Position numbers and translations under genes: made by a program
DNA from: Micavibrio sp.
Lineage (GTDB): Bacteria > Pseudomonadota > Alphaproteobacteria > Micavibrionales > UBA2020
Direction of reading: 5' to 3'
DNA length: 64,000 nt
Assembly: GCA_028283745.1 (NCBI GenBank)
Contig: JAPWJZ010000006.1
Coordinates: 248,001 to 312,000, forward strand
Shown here: positions 7,952-16,934 of the stretch, piece after piece
How positions within the stretch are numbered: the first letter of the stretch is position 1
Layout: every line of letters begins with the position of its first letter
Notes under the pieces: model-generated
What the model was told of the DNA's origin: nothing
Seen by the model: only the letters and a program-made list of their open reading frames with translations
Database searches by the model: none

Positions 7952-9892
7952 TTATTCAGACGACAATGCCACCACAGGGTCCAGCCGCGCGGCCTTGCGG
8001 GCCGGAAGATAGCCGAAAAGAAGCCCTGTCAGCACCGCCGACGAAAAAGCGAGGATGGGGGGCGCCGCCGAGAAGCTGACGCTGACATCCAGAAGGGAAA
8101 TGCCCCAGCCGGCGGTAAAGCCGATGCCAAGGCCGAGAAGGCCGCCGATGATGCACACGACCGCCGCCTCGATATTGAATTGTAGCATGATATCGCGCAT
8201 GCGTGCGCCTGTTGCCATGCGAATACCGATCTCGCGTGTGCGTTCGGTCACACTCACCAGCATAATATTCATAACCCCGATGCCGCCAACGAGCAGCGAT
8301 ATGGCCGCCACCGCCCCCAGCAGAATGGTCAGGGTATTCTGCGTCGAGGTCGCCATTTCAAGGAACGATGCGGAGTTCAGCACGTGAAAATCTTCCACCT
8401 TGTGCCGCGCAATCAGCATCTGCGTCATGGCGTCCTGCGTGGCATCCATGTTTTCGGTATTTTCAATCTTCAGGTTGATGCTGTTGACATAATTTTGGCC
8501 AAACAGGCGAACGATGGCGGTGGTGACCGGCACAAAGGCCGCGTCATCCTGATCGCCGCCCCAGGGCATGGAACCTTTGGAGGAAAGCACGCCGATCACT
8601 TCAAACGGAATGTTATGAACAAGGATGTATTTGCCGACCGGTTCCTCCCCGTTCGGGAACAGCGTTTTCACGACTGTCTTGCCAAGCACAACCACGGCGG
8701 CATTGCCCTTCATGTCGCGCTCGGTAAAGAACGTGCCGTCGTCAACCGGCCAGTTGCGCACGTTGGGCATGGAAGCGCTGACGCCGGAAACGGAGGTTGC
8801 GTAATCAACGTTGCCAAAGCGCAGCGTCTGCCGCCCGCGCCGCTCCGACATTGAATCATCCACGTTCGGCAATTGCGATAGCGCGGCTTCATCATCCAGC
8901 GTCAGCGTCGCAATATCACCCGCGCCGCGGAAACCGGCGAGGCCCGGCTGCACCATGAGCAGGTTGGTCCCCATGGAGCTGATCTGGTCCAGCACCTTTT
9001 GCTTGCTGCCGTCGCCGATCGCCATCATCGTCACCACTGCGGCAACACCGATGATGATGCCGAGCAGCGTCAGCGCCGTGCGGAAAATATTGGCATGCAG
9101 CGCACGCAAGGCCGTTTTGCAGGATTCCATCACCTCCGTCAGAAGGCGCGGCGTCTTGCCTGCTTTATGCTGCGTCAGGTGGGGCATTTGGCTGCGCGGC
9201 GTTGTTTCGGTATCGCCGGAAATTTTTCCGTCGTGGATATGCACGACGCGGGCGGCATTGGCGGCGACTTTTTCATCGTGGGTGATGAGGATGATGGTAC
9301 GGCCTTCAGCATGCAGCTTTTTAAGCAGCGCCATAACCTCCTGCCCGCTTTGGCTATCCAGCGCGCCGGTGGGTTCATCGGCCAGAATAACGGGCGGGTC
9401 GTTCATAAGTGCGCGGGCAATGGCGACGCGCTGCTGCTGGCCGCCGGAAAGTTCCGACGGGCGGTGGTCAAGCCGGTTGCCAAGGCCAAGGTTGGTGAGC
9501 AATTCGCCGGACCGTCCTGCACGCTCCCCGCGCGTCATGCCATCGTATACGCCCGGAATTTCAACGTTTTCCTGCGCGGTCGCCGTCGCCAGCAGGTTAT
9601 ACCGCTGGAAAATAAAACCGAAGGTTTTGCGGCGCAGGCCCGCAAGGTCATCGGCCTCGAGGTTTTCCGCTTCCTCACCGCGCACGCGGTAAACGCCGGC
9701 GGTGGGGCGGTCAAGACAGCCAAGGATGTTCATGAGCGTCGACTTGCCCGACCCCGACTGGCCCATAATGGCCACGAATTCACCCGGCCAGATGGTCAGC
9801 GATATATCATCCAGCGCCTTTACCTGCATGTCGCCGGTTTCATAGAAGCGGCTGATGTTTTTAAGCTCGAGCAATGGCTGGATATTTGTCAT
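7952..9892 (-). CDS. macB: Macrolide/peptide exporter MacB (ATPase fused to permease)
   Basis: 646 residues. The N-terminal ATPase (about 1-230) has Walker A GQSGSGKST at 44-52, signature [15 protein letters not shown] and Walker B VILADEPTGALDS. Then comes a membrane helix (about 270-295, ALTLLGIIIGVAAVVTMM), a large periplasmic domain, and three C-terminal helices ending in the FtsX-like domain (TREIGIRMATGAR, FGYLPARKAARLDP). This is the mechanotransmitting ABC exporter that pushes substrates from the periplasm through an outer-membrane factor with the adaptor MacA. It lies 9 bases after emrB and is followed by the OMF gene, while macA is four genes upstream. Confidence 0.93.
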   Translation of the reverse strand: MTNIQPLLELKNISRFYETGDMQVKALDDISLTIWPGEFVAIMGQSGSGKSTLMNILGCLDRPTAGVYRVRGEEAENLEADDLAGLRRKTFGFIFQRYNLLATATAQENVEIPGVYDGMTRGERAGRSGELLTNLGLGNRLDHRPSELSGGQQQRVAIARALMNDPPVILADEPTGALDSQSGQEVMALLKKLHAEGRTIILITHDEKVAANAARVVHIHDGKISGDTETTPRSQMPHLTQHKAGKTPRLLTEVMESCKTALRALHANIFRTALTLLGIIIGVAAVVTMMAIGDGSKQKVLDQISSMGTNLLMVQPGLAGFRGAGDIATLTLDDEAALSQLPNVDDSMSERRGRQTLRFGNVDYATSVSGVSASMPNVRNWPVDDGTFFTERDMKGNAAVVVLGKTVVKTLFPNGEEPVGKYILVHNIPFEVIGVLSSKGSMPWGGDQDDAAFVPVTTAIVRLFGQNYVNSINLKIENTENMDATQDAMTQMLIARHKVEDFHVLNSASFLEMATSTQNTLTILLGAVAAISLLVGGIGVMNIMLVSVTERTREIGIRMATGARMRDIMLQFNIEAAVVCIIGGLLGLGIGFTAGWGISLLDVSVSFSAAPPILAFSSAVLTGLLFGYLPARKAARLDPVVALSSE

Positions 9893-9901
9893 GGGTTCAC
9901 C

Positions 9902-11482
9902 TTATTCCATTGCCGAGGCGAGGTCGACATGCATGTCCTTGCGCTTCGCCACTTTCAGCAGCGGCAGCAGCGGCACCGCCGCCAGCACCACGAACATCAT
10001 GATACGGAAGTCATTCAGGTAGGCAATGGCCGCCGCCTGCTGGTTGACGATACCGTCGACGAACGAAAAAGCGGCCGAGGAATAGCTGTTGAACGGCACG
10101 CCGGGCACAACGTTCAGCGCCATTTTGCTCATGGCACCCGGCTGCAGGCGCGCCCCCAGCTCCGCATGGTTGGTCTGGATGAACTGCGCCAGAAGCGCCG
10201 TCATGACAGAAATGCCGATACTGCTGCCGATGTTGCGGACAAGACTGAAAATGGCGGTGGCATCGTTGCGGTAATGGCCCGGCAGCGTCGCATAGGCAAT
10301 GGTGCTGAGCGGCACAAACACGAAGCCCATGCCAAAGCCCTGAATAAGCCCCGTCTGCGTCAACAGGCCTTCGCTGATGTCGAGGTTGAAAAGGCTCATG
10401 CGGTACAGCGAATAGGCGGTCAGCAAAAGGCCGGTCAGAATAATAAGCCGTACGTCAATTTTACCCAGCAACCGCCCGACCAGCATCATTGCCGCCATGG
10501 TGCCAATGCCGCGCGGTGCCAGCACAATACCCGTGGTCGCGACCGGATAGCCCATTAGGTTTTCAAGGTACGGCGGCAGCAGGGCCATGGTGGAAAGCAG
10601 GATGATGCCGATGATGAAAATAAAGATAAGGCAGAAGCTATAGTTGCTGTCCTTGAACATGCCGGGGTCGATGAAGGGCTTTTTCGCCGTTAAAATATGC
10701 ACGAAGAAAAGGTAGAAGGCGGTCACGGCCACCAGCCCCTCCACGACAATTTCAGGTTCGGAGAACCAGTCCTTCGTCTGCCCGCGGTCGAGCATTAATT
10801 GTATGCCGCACAGGAACAGGCTGAGGAACAGGAAGCCGAGAATGTCGAACTTGCGGTTTTTATCAATCGTCGTTTCCGGCAGGAAGGCCAGAATGCCCGT
10901 TGCCGCCATGATGCCGATGGGCAGGTTGATGAAGAAAACCCAGCGCCAGTTGTACGATTCCGTCAGCCAGCCGCCAATGGTCGGGCCCAGAATTGGCCCC
11001 AGCATAACGCCCACACCCCACATGGCCATGGCCTTGCCGTGGTCTTTGGGCGGGTTAATGTCCAGCAAGATCGCCTGGCTGAGCGGCACAAGCCCCGCGC
11101 CGAACACGCCCTGCAACAGGCGGAACAACACCATTTCCGGCAGGCTTTGCGCAATACCGCAAAGCATGGAGGCGATGGTGAAACCGATGACGCTGCCGAG
11201 GAAAAGTTTTTTACGGCCCAGCTTTGCCGCCAGCACCCCCGTCGGCGCGGTCATGACCGCGGCGGCGATGATGTAGGAGGTCAACACCCACGAAATCTGG
11301 TCTTGCGTTGCCGAAAGTTCCCCCTGCATGTGCGGCAGCGCGACGTTCGCAATCGTCGTGTCCAACGCCTGCATAATCGTGGCCAGCATGATGGAGATGG
11401 TGATGAAACCCTTTTTAATCGGGGCTTCCTCAACCGGCTCTATTGCGGCGGCGGATGAATGAGGGACCTTGGGGATGTTCAT
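9902..11482 (-). CDS. emrB: DHA2-family drug:H+ antiporter, EmrB-like
   Basis: 526 residues with about 14 membrane helices. Landmarks are MQALDTTIANVALPHMQGEL in helix 1, LGRKKLF of motif A after helix 2, and the motif C region WGVGVMLGPILGPTIGGWL. This is the inner-membrane major-facilitator component of an EmrAB-type tripartite pump for hydrophobic toxicants. It follows emrA after 29 bases and precedes macB by 9, so all of these are probably on one transcript. No strong ribosome site precedes its ATG. Confidence 0.92.
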   Translation of the reverse strand: MNIPKVPHSSAAAIEPVEEAPIKKGFITISIMLATIMQALDTTIANVALPHMQGELSATQDQISWVLTSYIIAAAVMTAPTGVLAAKLGRKKLFLGSVIGFTIASMLCGIAQSLPEMVLFRLLQGVFGAGLVPLSQAILLDINPPKDHGKAMAMWGVGVMLGPILGPTIGGWLTESYNWRWVFFINLPIGIMAATGILAFLPETTIDKNRKFDILGFLFLSLFLCGIQLMLDRGQTKDWFSEPEIVVEGLVAVTAFYLFFVHILTAKKPFIDPGMFKDSNYSFCLIFIFIIGIILLSTMALLPPYLENLMGYPVATTGIVLAPRGIGTMAAMMLVGRLLGKIDVRLIILTGLLLTAYSLYRMSLFNLDISEGLLTQTGLIQGFGMGFVFVPLSTIAYATLPGHYRNDATAIFSLVRNIGSSIGISVMTALLAQFIQTNHAELGARLQPGAMSKMALNVVPGVPFNSYSSAAFSFVDGIVNQQAAAIAYLNDFRIMMFVVLAAVPLLPLLKVAKRKDMHVDLASAME

Positions 11483-11511
11483 GGCTTTTGTTGCGTGCCG
11501 TGGTTAAAAGG

Positions 11512-12570
11512 TTACGGGTTTGTGGCGACTTTTTCTTTTTCGGTATGCGAGGACAGGTGCGGGTAGCTGCCTGTATCCACTGTCACGTTGGCGGACATGC
11601 CGGTGCGCAGCACAGGTTCCCCCGCTTTGCGGTCAGGCGCGATACGGACGGCGATGCGCTGCACCACCTTCACCCAGTTGCCGGTGGCGTTCTGCGCCGG
11701 CAGGACGGAAAATTCCGAACCTGTCGCGGGGCTGATGCTGGCAACGTGGCCCTGCCAGACATGGTCGGGGTAGGTATCAACCTCGATCTTCACGGGCTGG
11801 CCCTGCACCATGTTGGTGATTTCGGTTTCCTTGAAGTTGGCTTCAACCCATACATCGCCGTCTTCCACCATGCTGAGCGAGGGGAAGGACGCAATGGCAT
11901 AGTCGCCGGTTTTCGGCATGGTGCCCGTGGTGCCGTCAACAGGCGCATGCACAACCGTGCGCGCAAGGTTCAGCTGCGCCATATCCACCGCGGCCTTGGC
12001 AACCTTGTACAGCGGGTGGTCTTCCGGCGCGATGTCGGCATTGCCGTTCAGCTGGGCGAGGATGCCGACCAGTTCCTGCTGCAGCTGCGCGATTTTGGTT
12101 TTGGTGATGTCGCGTTCATGCTGCGCGTCTTCGCGGCTTTGCTGGGAAACAGCCTCGTGCATGTTGGGCGCGGCGCGGCGGTTATATTCAAGGTCGGCGT
12201 AATCAGCGTCGCTCTGCGCGATTTTGATTTCCTCGTCCTTCTGGCGGGCCTGCGATTTCAAGTCGTTGATCTGCGTGACGACAGCCGCAAGGCTGGCGGC
12301 TGTGCGGTCCACTTCAATCTGGAACGGTTGCTGGTTGATGGTGAACAGCACATCGCCCTTGTGCACGGCCTGGTTATCCCCCACCGTGACCGGCAGGATA
12401 ACGCCGGAAACTTCGGGCGCAACCGAAACCTTGTTGGCCTTGACGTAGGAATTGTCGGTTGAAATGTAGCGCCCGCTGAAAATATAGAACACCAGCGAAA
12501 CGACGATAACGGCAAGCGGCCCTGCAATCATGAGGACTTTGCGTGTTTTTTGTTTTTGCCCTGCGGTCAT
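11512..12570 (-). CDS. emrA: EmrA-like membrane fusion protein (HlyD family)
   Basis: 352 residues. One N-terminal membrane helix (about 13-32), then a split biotinyl-lipoyl fold (VSGVILPVTVGDNQAVHKGD and the returning VVHAPVDGTTG) separated by a coiled-coil hairpin of about 100 residues, then a beta-barrel domain (DGDVWVEANFKETEI). This is the periplasmic adaptor of the Emr pump. It begins 5 bases after the marR stop and sits directly before emrB, the usual emrRAB order. Confidence 0.92.
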   Translation of the reverse strand: MTAGQKQKTRKVLMIAGPLAVIVVSLVFYIFSGRYISTDNSYVKANKVSVAPEVSGVILPVTVGDNQAVHKGDVLFTINQQPFQIEVDRTAASLAAVVTQINDLKSQARQKDEEIKIAQSDADYADLEYNRRAAPNMHEAVSQQSREDAQHERDITKTKIAQLQQELVGILAQLNGNADIAPEDHPLYKVAKAAVDMAQLNLARTVVHAPVDGTTGTMPKTGDYAIASFPSLSMVEDGDVWVEANFKETEITNMVQGQPVKIEVDTYPDHVWQGHVASISPATGSEFSVLPAQNATGNWVKVVQRIAVRIAPDRKAGEPVLRTGMSANVTVDTGSYPHLSSHTEKEKVATNP

Positions 12571-12575
12571 GTTGA

Positions 12576-13049
12576 TTAGCCCTGCCCTTCTTCGCTGCCT
12601 GTCAGGTTGCCGCGCATGCGGGCCAGCAGGTTCATAAGCTGCTCCTGCTCCGGCAGGCTGAGGCCGGACAGCGCGGCGGCGCGCGTTTCAACGCCGTAGG
12701 CCATCAGGCGCAGGCGCACCGGTTCTGCCTTATCGGTCAGGAAAAGGCGAACGGCGCGGCGGTCGGTCGGGTCGGGCTTGCGTTCAACATGGCCGGAAGC
12801 CTGCATGCGGTCAACAAGGCGCGCAACCGAAATGGGCTGCATTTCAAGAATGTCGGAAAGACGCGCCTGGCTGATGCCGGGGTTGCGCCACAGCACCATA
12901 ATGGCGCGCCATTGTGCCTGCGTCACACCCGTAACCTGCACGCGACGGTTATAATCGCGGCGCATGAGTCGCCCAACGTCCTGCACCATGAACCCAAGGT
13001 TCTCTATAATTCTCTCGTCTTTCAGCATGTTATCCCGGGGTGATGTCAT
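12576..13049 (-). CDS. MarR/EmrR-family transcriptional regulator
   Basis: 157 residues from the ATG at 13049, which follows AAGGGA; a longer frame to 13082 exists but lacks a better site. The winged helix is recognisable: VTQAQWRAIMVLWRNPGISQ, LSDILEMQPISVARLVDRM (recognition helix) and the wing KPDPTDRRAVRLFLT. Such proteins are usually ligand-released repressors of the pump genes next to them. It is the first gene of the emrAB-macB-OMF run, and the AT-rich DNA just upstream carries inverted repeats that fit autoregulation. Confidence 0.88.
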   Translation of the reverse strand: MTSPRDNMLKDERIIENLGFMVQDVGRLMRRDYNRRVQVTGVTQAQWRAIMVLWRNPGISQARLSDILEMQPISVARLVDRMQASGHVERKPDPTDRRAVRLFLTDKAEPVRLRLMAYGVETRAAALSGLSLPEQEQLMNLLARMRGNLTGSEEGQG

Positions 13050-13067
13050 AACGTGATTCCCTTGATG

Positions 13068-13110
13068 GCTTATTATAAGCATACTTATATTATATCATCA
13101 TATAGTAAGC
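13068..13110. promoter_or_regulatory. AT-rich inverted repeats upstream of the marR-emrAB-macB run
   Basis: GCTTATTATAAGC at 13068-13080 is a perfect 13-base palindrome (6-base arms, one central base). Directly behind it lies a second dyad with outer arms CTTA (from 13084) and TAAG (to 13109). The block is much richer in A+T than its surroundings and sits immediately before the marR start. Placement and symmetry fit a MarR-type operator overlapping the promoter; this is inference. Confidence 0.45.
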
Positions 13111-13160
13111 CTTGAAGGAACTTTCAATAGCGTTCAAGAATCGCCATATTATTCAAGTAT

Positions 13161-14381
13161 TTACAATCGGGGCGTCATGCCCTTCATGCGCTTGGGCAGG
13201 CCGGCAGCAGGGTCGGCGGTGCTGGGGGTGATTTCAATGGCGACCTCGTCACCTTCCTGCAGGCCCTCTTTCACTTCCGCCATGGTGCGGTCCATCAGGC
13301 CGACGAAAACGGTTTTTTCGGAGCTTTTTCCACCATGGCCCGCGCTTGGCACATGCACGCGGTAAGCGGCCGCGCCGTCTTTATCTTCCTGCGCCACATG
13401 CTTGCCAAGGGCTGCAACCGGCACCAGCGGCACATCGGTTGCCTTGCCCAGCACGAAGAACATCTGCGTGCTCATGCCGCTCATCAACTGGCGGTCCTTG
13501 TTTTCAACGTCGACCAGCACGTCATACAGTACAACCTCGTTCACGATCTCCGGCGTCGGCAGCAGCTGGCGCACAACGCCCGTCCAGCGGCGCGTGGTAT
13601 TGCCAAGGGTGGTGAAGTAAACCTCGCCGCCCGGCTTCAGCTTCATGATGTCGGCTTCGGCCACCTGCGCGCGCACGGTCATGGTATCAAGGTTCGCCAG
13701 CTGCACCAGCGTGGGGGCAGATTGCACGGCGTTCAGCGTCTGGCCTTCTTTAATGTCGGCGACAACAACGGTGCCGTCCATGGGGGCGAAAACCTTGGTA
13801 TAGCCAAGGCTGGCTTTATCGCCATCCAGCGTGGATTCAGCCTGTTCCAGCTGCGCCTGCAGTGAATCCACCTGCGCTTTCGCCACTTCCAGCGCGGTTT
13901 CGGCGCTCTCGTACGCGTCCTGGCTGACGGCGTTTGTGACTTTCAATGTTTTGTTGCGGGTGTATTGCTGCTCCGCCAATTTTACCTGCGCCTGCTGCTG
14001 CGCGATTTGCGCGTGCAGCGTCTTCAGCGCCGCTTCATCCGCCTTCACGCGGGATTCATACACCTGCGGGTCAATATCCCCCAGCGGGTCGCCTTTTTTA
14101 ACGACATCCCCCAGCGCGACATACAGCTTTTTGATCTGGCCGGAGACCTGCACGCCAACGTCAACGTATTCCTTCGGCTCCAGCTTGCCTTGGGCGGTTA
14201 CCAGTTCCTCGATGCTGCCTTTTTCAATGGTGACGATGGAAACGCGCTTCGCCGCTTCCGCCGCCGCGCTGCGCTGCTGGTAAAAGGTAAGCCCGCCAAA
14301 GGCAAGCCCGCCCATAATGGCCAACACCAGCAGTACCTTCACCGGTTTGGGAATGCGCGAGGTGGATTTTTTCGATGCCAT
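13161..14381 (-). CDS. macA: MacA-like periplasmic adaptor (HlyD/RND membrane fusion family)
   Basis: 406 residues from the ATG at 14381, preceded by GAGAGA; upstream in-frame starts have no ribosome site. One inner-membrane helix (about 11-29, KVLLVLAIMGGLAFGGLTF) is followed by the split lipoyl domain (VQVSGQIKKLYVALGDVVKKGD), a long coiled coil (about 100-190), a beta-barrel and a membrane-proximal domain. The pattern AQGKLEPKEYVDVGVQVSGQ is characteristic of MacA. It is the adaptor for MacB, yet marR and emrAB lie between them. The 111 bases between its stop and the marR start carry a separate promoter-like AT-rich region. Confidence 0.9.
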   Translation of the reverse strand: MASKKSTSRIPKPVKVLLVLAIMGGLAFGGLTFYQQRSAAAEAAKRVSIVTIEKGSIEELVTAQGKLEPKEYVDVGVQVSGQIKKLYVALGDVVKKGDPLGDIDPQVYESRVKADEAALKTLHAQIAQQQAQVKLAEQQYTRNKTLKVTNAVSQDAYESAETALEVAKAQVDSLQAQLEQAESTLDGDKASLGYTKVFAPMDGTVVVADIKEGQTLNAVQSAPTLVQLANLDTMTVRAQVAEADIMKLKPGGEVYFTTLGNTTRRWTGVVRQLLPTPEIVNEVVLYDVLVDVENKDRQLMSGMSTQMFFVLGKATDVPLVPVAALGKHVAQEDKDGAAAYRVHVPSAGHGGKSSEKTVFVGLMDRTMAEVKEGLQEGDEVAIEITPSTADPAAGLPKRMKGMTPRL

Positions 14382-14550
14382 TGACTGTCTCTCGTTGCTC
14401 TCTTGCCATAAATAAAACAGCTGTCTGCCCCATGCCGGAAAAGGCAGCGTGCTTACATTCATTATACGTGCCAGTTTCGGCCACCCTGCACACTAAAAAC
14501 TTACGGCAGGCAGACACTTGAAAACAAACGTGATTTTAAAAAACTATCGG

Positions 14551-15189
14551 CTACCCGCGCTTGGTGACCTTCAGGAAGGCGCTCACCTTTTCCGCAATGC
14601 GGCGGTGGCCGCTGGCATTGGGGTGCAACCCGTCGCACAGCAGGGTTTTATAGCTCATCAGCGACCATGACTTCCAGATATCGACAAAGAACAATTCCTC
14701 CTCCGCTGCAATCTTTTCGATGACTTCGTTGAAAAGTCGCACGCGCTCCATGCGGTAGGCTTTGTTGGTGTTCCACGGCAGCGGGTCAACCTTTTGCTGG
14801 TCAACGGGGTTCAGGCCAACAAGCGCGATGTTGCGTGTGTATTTGCGCGCCGCGCCAATCAGGCGGCCAAGGTTGGCTTCAAATTCTTCGGGCGTGCGGT
14901 GGTAGCGCGCTTCCTTCACCATGTAATGCGCATCGTTCATGCCAATGGCGAAAATGGCCAGTGTTTCGGCTTCGGGGTTGAACCGCGCCGCCATTTCAGG
15001 CTCCACCCGCTTCAGCAAATCTTCGGATGTATGCCCCGTGACGCCAAGGTTATAGACATGAGTCTTCGGCCCGCGGCCCGCCATAAAGGTCTGGTCGATG
15101 CTGGAGCGCAGGCGCTGCACCCAGCCGCCCTGCTCATCCCATTCGCCGTAGGTGATGCTGTCACCGAAAAAAAATAAATCGCGCATCAT
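14551..15189 (-). CDS. SGNH/GDSL hydrolase
   Basis: 212 residues from the first of two adjacent ATGs (15189, 15186), preceded by a G-rich stretch; the frame is open 15 codons further. All SGNH blocks are present: FFGDSITYG (nucleophile Ser11), the block II glycine in LGVTGHTSEDLL, GMNDAHY (block III Asn) and CDGLHPNASGHRRIA (catalytic Asp and His). There is no signal peptide, so it is probably a cytoplasmic esterase or lipase-like hydrolase. Substrate cannot be read from sequence. It is divergent from the Nudix gene. Confidence 0.85.
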   Translation of the reverse strand: MMRDLFFFGDSITYGEWDEQGGWVQRLRSSIDQTFMAGRGPKTHVYNLGVTGHTSEDLLKRVEPEMAARFNPEAETLAIFAIGMNDAHYMVKEARYHRTPEEFEANLGRLIGAARKYTRNIALVGLNPVDQQKVDPLPWNTNKAYRMERVRLFNEVIEKIAAEEELFFVDIWKSWSLMSYKTLLCDGLHPNASGHRRIAEKVSAFLKVTKRG

Positions 15190-15424
15190 GCTGTGGCCCC
15201 CCCGGTAGCATGAAACTATGCTGTAAATATTCATAATACATTCTTATCGTTAAGACGGCGTTAGCCACAAACCGGCTATCATCAGCTTGACGCGCCGCAC
15301 AAACTTAAACAACTGAAATATATCATCAATCTAATACTGCGTCGCTTTGCCGTTCCTGCATTGCGCTTGAACTGGCAAGGGGGGCGGCGTAATCTTCGAC
15401 ATATATAAACATTTGAGGATGACC

Positions 15425-16057
15425 ATGTCGCAAGCCAAGCCTGCCGATGCCAACCCCGCCGCAAAACTGCTGTCCCGCAAAACCGTCTTTGAAGACTACC
15501 ACCGCGTGGAAGTGATGCGCGTGCAACCCCGCAGCCTGCGCAACGGCGGCTGGGCGGAGGAAATGGAGCGCGAGATCTGGTTCGGCAAGCAAATCGCCTG
15601 CATCCTGCTGTATCGTCCGGAAACGGATGAACTGCTGCTTAACCAGCAATTCCGCCTTGGCGCGATGATGGCGGGCGCGGAAGACCCTTTCCTGTTCGAG
15701 AATGCCGCAGGCGCGGTTGACGAAGGCGAAAGCGTTGAAGACGCCGCAAGGCGCGAAACGCTGGAAGAAACCGGCTGCGAAGTGCTGGACATGGAATTTT
15801 TCGGCAAGGTTTATTCCAGCCCCGGCTGCATGGCGGAGGAATACCACATGTTCGTCGCCCGCATTGGCGCAGAAGCAACCGCGGGCATTCACGGCCACTT
15901 CCATGAGGGTGAAGAAATTAAAACCCACATCCTGCCGGTGAAAGCCGCCATGAAAATGCTGGACGACGGGCATATCGTCAACGTCGCAACCGCCCTTAGC
16001 CTGAACTGGTTTGCACGCAACCATGACCGCCTGCGCAATAAATGGAGCCAAAAATAA
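15425..16057 (+). CDS. Nudix hydrolase (ADP-ribose / nucleotide-sugar pyrophosphatase type)
   Basis: 210 residues from the ATG at 15425, placed five bases after GAGGA; the in-frame TTG at 15413 lies before that site. The Nudix box is complete (G-x5-E-x7-R-E-x2-E-E-x-G, reading GAVDEGE then RRETLEETG). The N-terminal beta-sheet domain and the SSPGCMAEEYHMFVA segment after the box place it with NudF/NudK-type enzymes that split ADP-ribose or GDP-mannose. Its stop overlaps the sulfurtransferase start (TAATG). Confidence 0.88.
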   Translation: MSQAKPADANPAAKLLSRKTVFEDYHRVEVMRVQPRSLRNGGWAEEMEREIWFGKQIACILLYRPETDELLLNQQFRLGAMMAGAEDPFLFENAAGAVDEGESVEDAARRETLEETGCEVLDMEFFGKVYSSPGCMAEEYHMFVARIGAEATAGIHGHFHEGEEIKTHILPVKAAMKMLDDGHIVNVATALSLNWFARNHDRLRNKWSQK

Positions 16058-16875
16058 TGACCAGCGCGCTTATCTCGCCGGAAGACCTGCTGAAGAAGCT
16101 GGATAGCGTCAAGCTGATCGACGCCAGCTGGGGCTTAACCAACAGCAACGTGCGCATCGGCAATGCGGTTGATTTCGATATTGATGAAATTGCCGACCTT
16201 GACGCGCAATTCACCCATGCCATTCCCGCGCCGGAATTTTTTGCCGCCTGCGTGTCGGCCATGGGCATTTCCAATGGCGACCATGTGGTCGTTTACGACC
16301 GCATGGGCATGGCCATGGCGGCTTCCCGCGTGTGGTGGATGTTCCGCCTGTATGGTCACGACAACGTACAGGTGCTGGATGGCGGCCTGCCCGCATGGGT
16401 GCGCGGCGGCCACCCGCTGCAGTCAAAATCGGAGCGCGACATTGCCCCCGGCACGTTCACCAGCCGCTTCCGCCCCGAAATGCACAAGACCGGCGCGGAC
16501 GTGCTGGCCAACCTGCAATCCAAGACCTTCCTGATGCTGGATGCGCGCGATGCGAAACGCTATGCGGGTGAAGCGCCCGAACCGCGCCCCGGCATGCAAG
16601 GCGGGCATATTCCCGGCGCGATCAGCACACCGTTCCAGAACCTTATCGACCCCGCGACCGGCAAGTTTAAAACCGGCGCGGCGCTGCATGCGGAACTGGC
16701 TCATGTGGATACATCGCAGCGCGTCGCTATTTCATGCGGCAGCGGCGTGACGGCCTGCGTTGTCGCGCTTGCCTTGCATGAAATGGGCAAGGGTGATGCC
16801 GCAATTTATGGCGGTTCGTGGCAGGAATGGGGCGGCAACCCCGCGCTGCCGCGCACACAAGGCATGAAGCCCTAA
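16057..16875 (+). CDS. sseA: 3-mercaptopyruvate / thiosulfate sulfurtransferase (tandem rhodanese)
   Basis: 272 residues, two rhodanese domains. The first (about 1-130) is inactive and holds VVVYDRMGMAMAASRVWWMF; the second carries the catalytic cysteine (about 227) in CGSGVTA, the loop typical of mercaptopyruvate sulfurtransferases. It transfers sulfane sulfur from mercaptopyruvate to thiol acceptors. I prefer the ATG at 16057, coupled to the Nudix stop and preceded by GGAG, over the in-frame ATG at 16042. The next gene, metC, also handles sulfur amino acids. Confidence 0.88.
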   Translation: MTSALISPEDLLKKLDSVKLIDASWGLTNSNVRIGNAVDFDIDEIADLDAQFTHAIPAPEFFAACVSAMGISNGDHVVVYDRMGMAMAASRVWWMFRLYGHDNVQVLDGGLPAWVRGGHPLQSKSERDIAPGTFTSRFRPEMHKTGADVLANLQSKTFLMLDARDAKRYAGEAPEPRPGMQGGHIPGAISTPFQNLIDPATGKFKTGAALHAELAHVDTSQRVAISCGSGVTACVVALALHEMGKGDAAIYGGSWQEWGGNPALPRTQGMKP

Positions 16876-16903
16876 AATAACTTCCATGAAATAACTTCCA
16901 TGA
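16876..16903. repeat. 14-base tandem duplication before metC
   Basis: Two identical 14-base copies of AATAACTTCCATGA lie head to tail at 16876-16889 and 16890-16903, between the sseA stop and the metC start. Each contains the near-symmetric TTCCATGAA. It could be a paired binding site or a replication-slippage duplication. Confidence 0.7.
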
Positions 16904-16934
16904 AGCTTTTATATAGTTTCGGAGTACCGGCACC

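Noticed and set aside
8999-10558. 519-codon plus-strand frame opposite macB and emrB
   Set aside because: It spans the junction of two well-supported genes on the other strand and encodes a His/Arg/Gln-rich product of no family.
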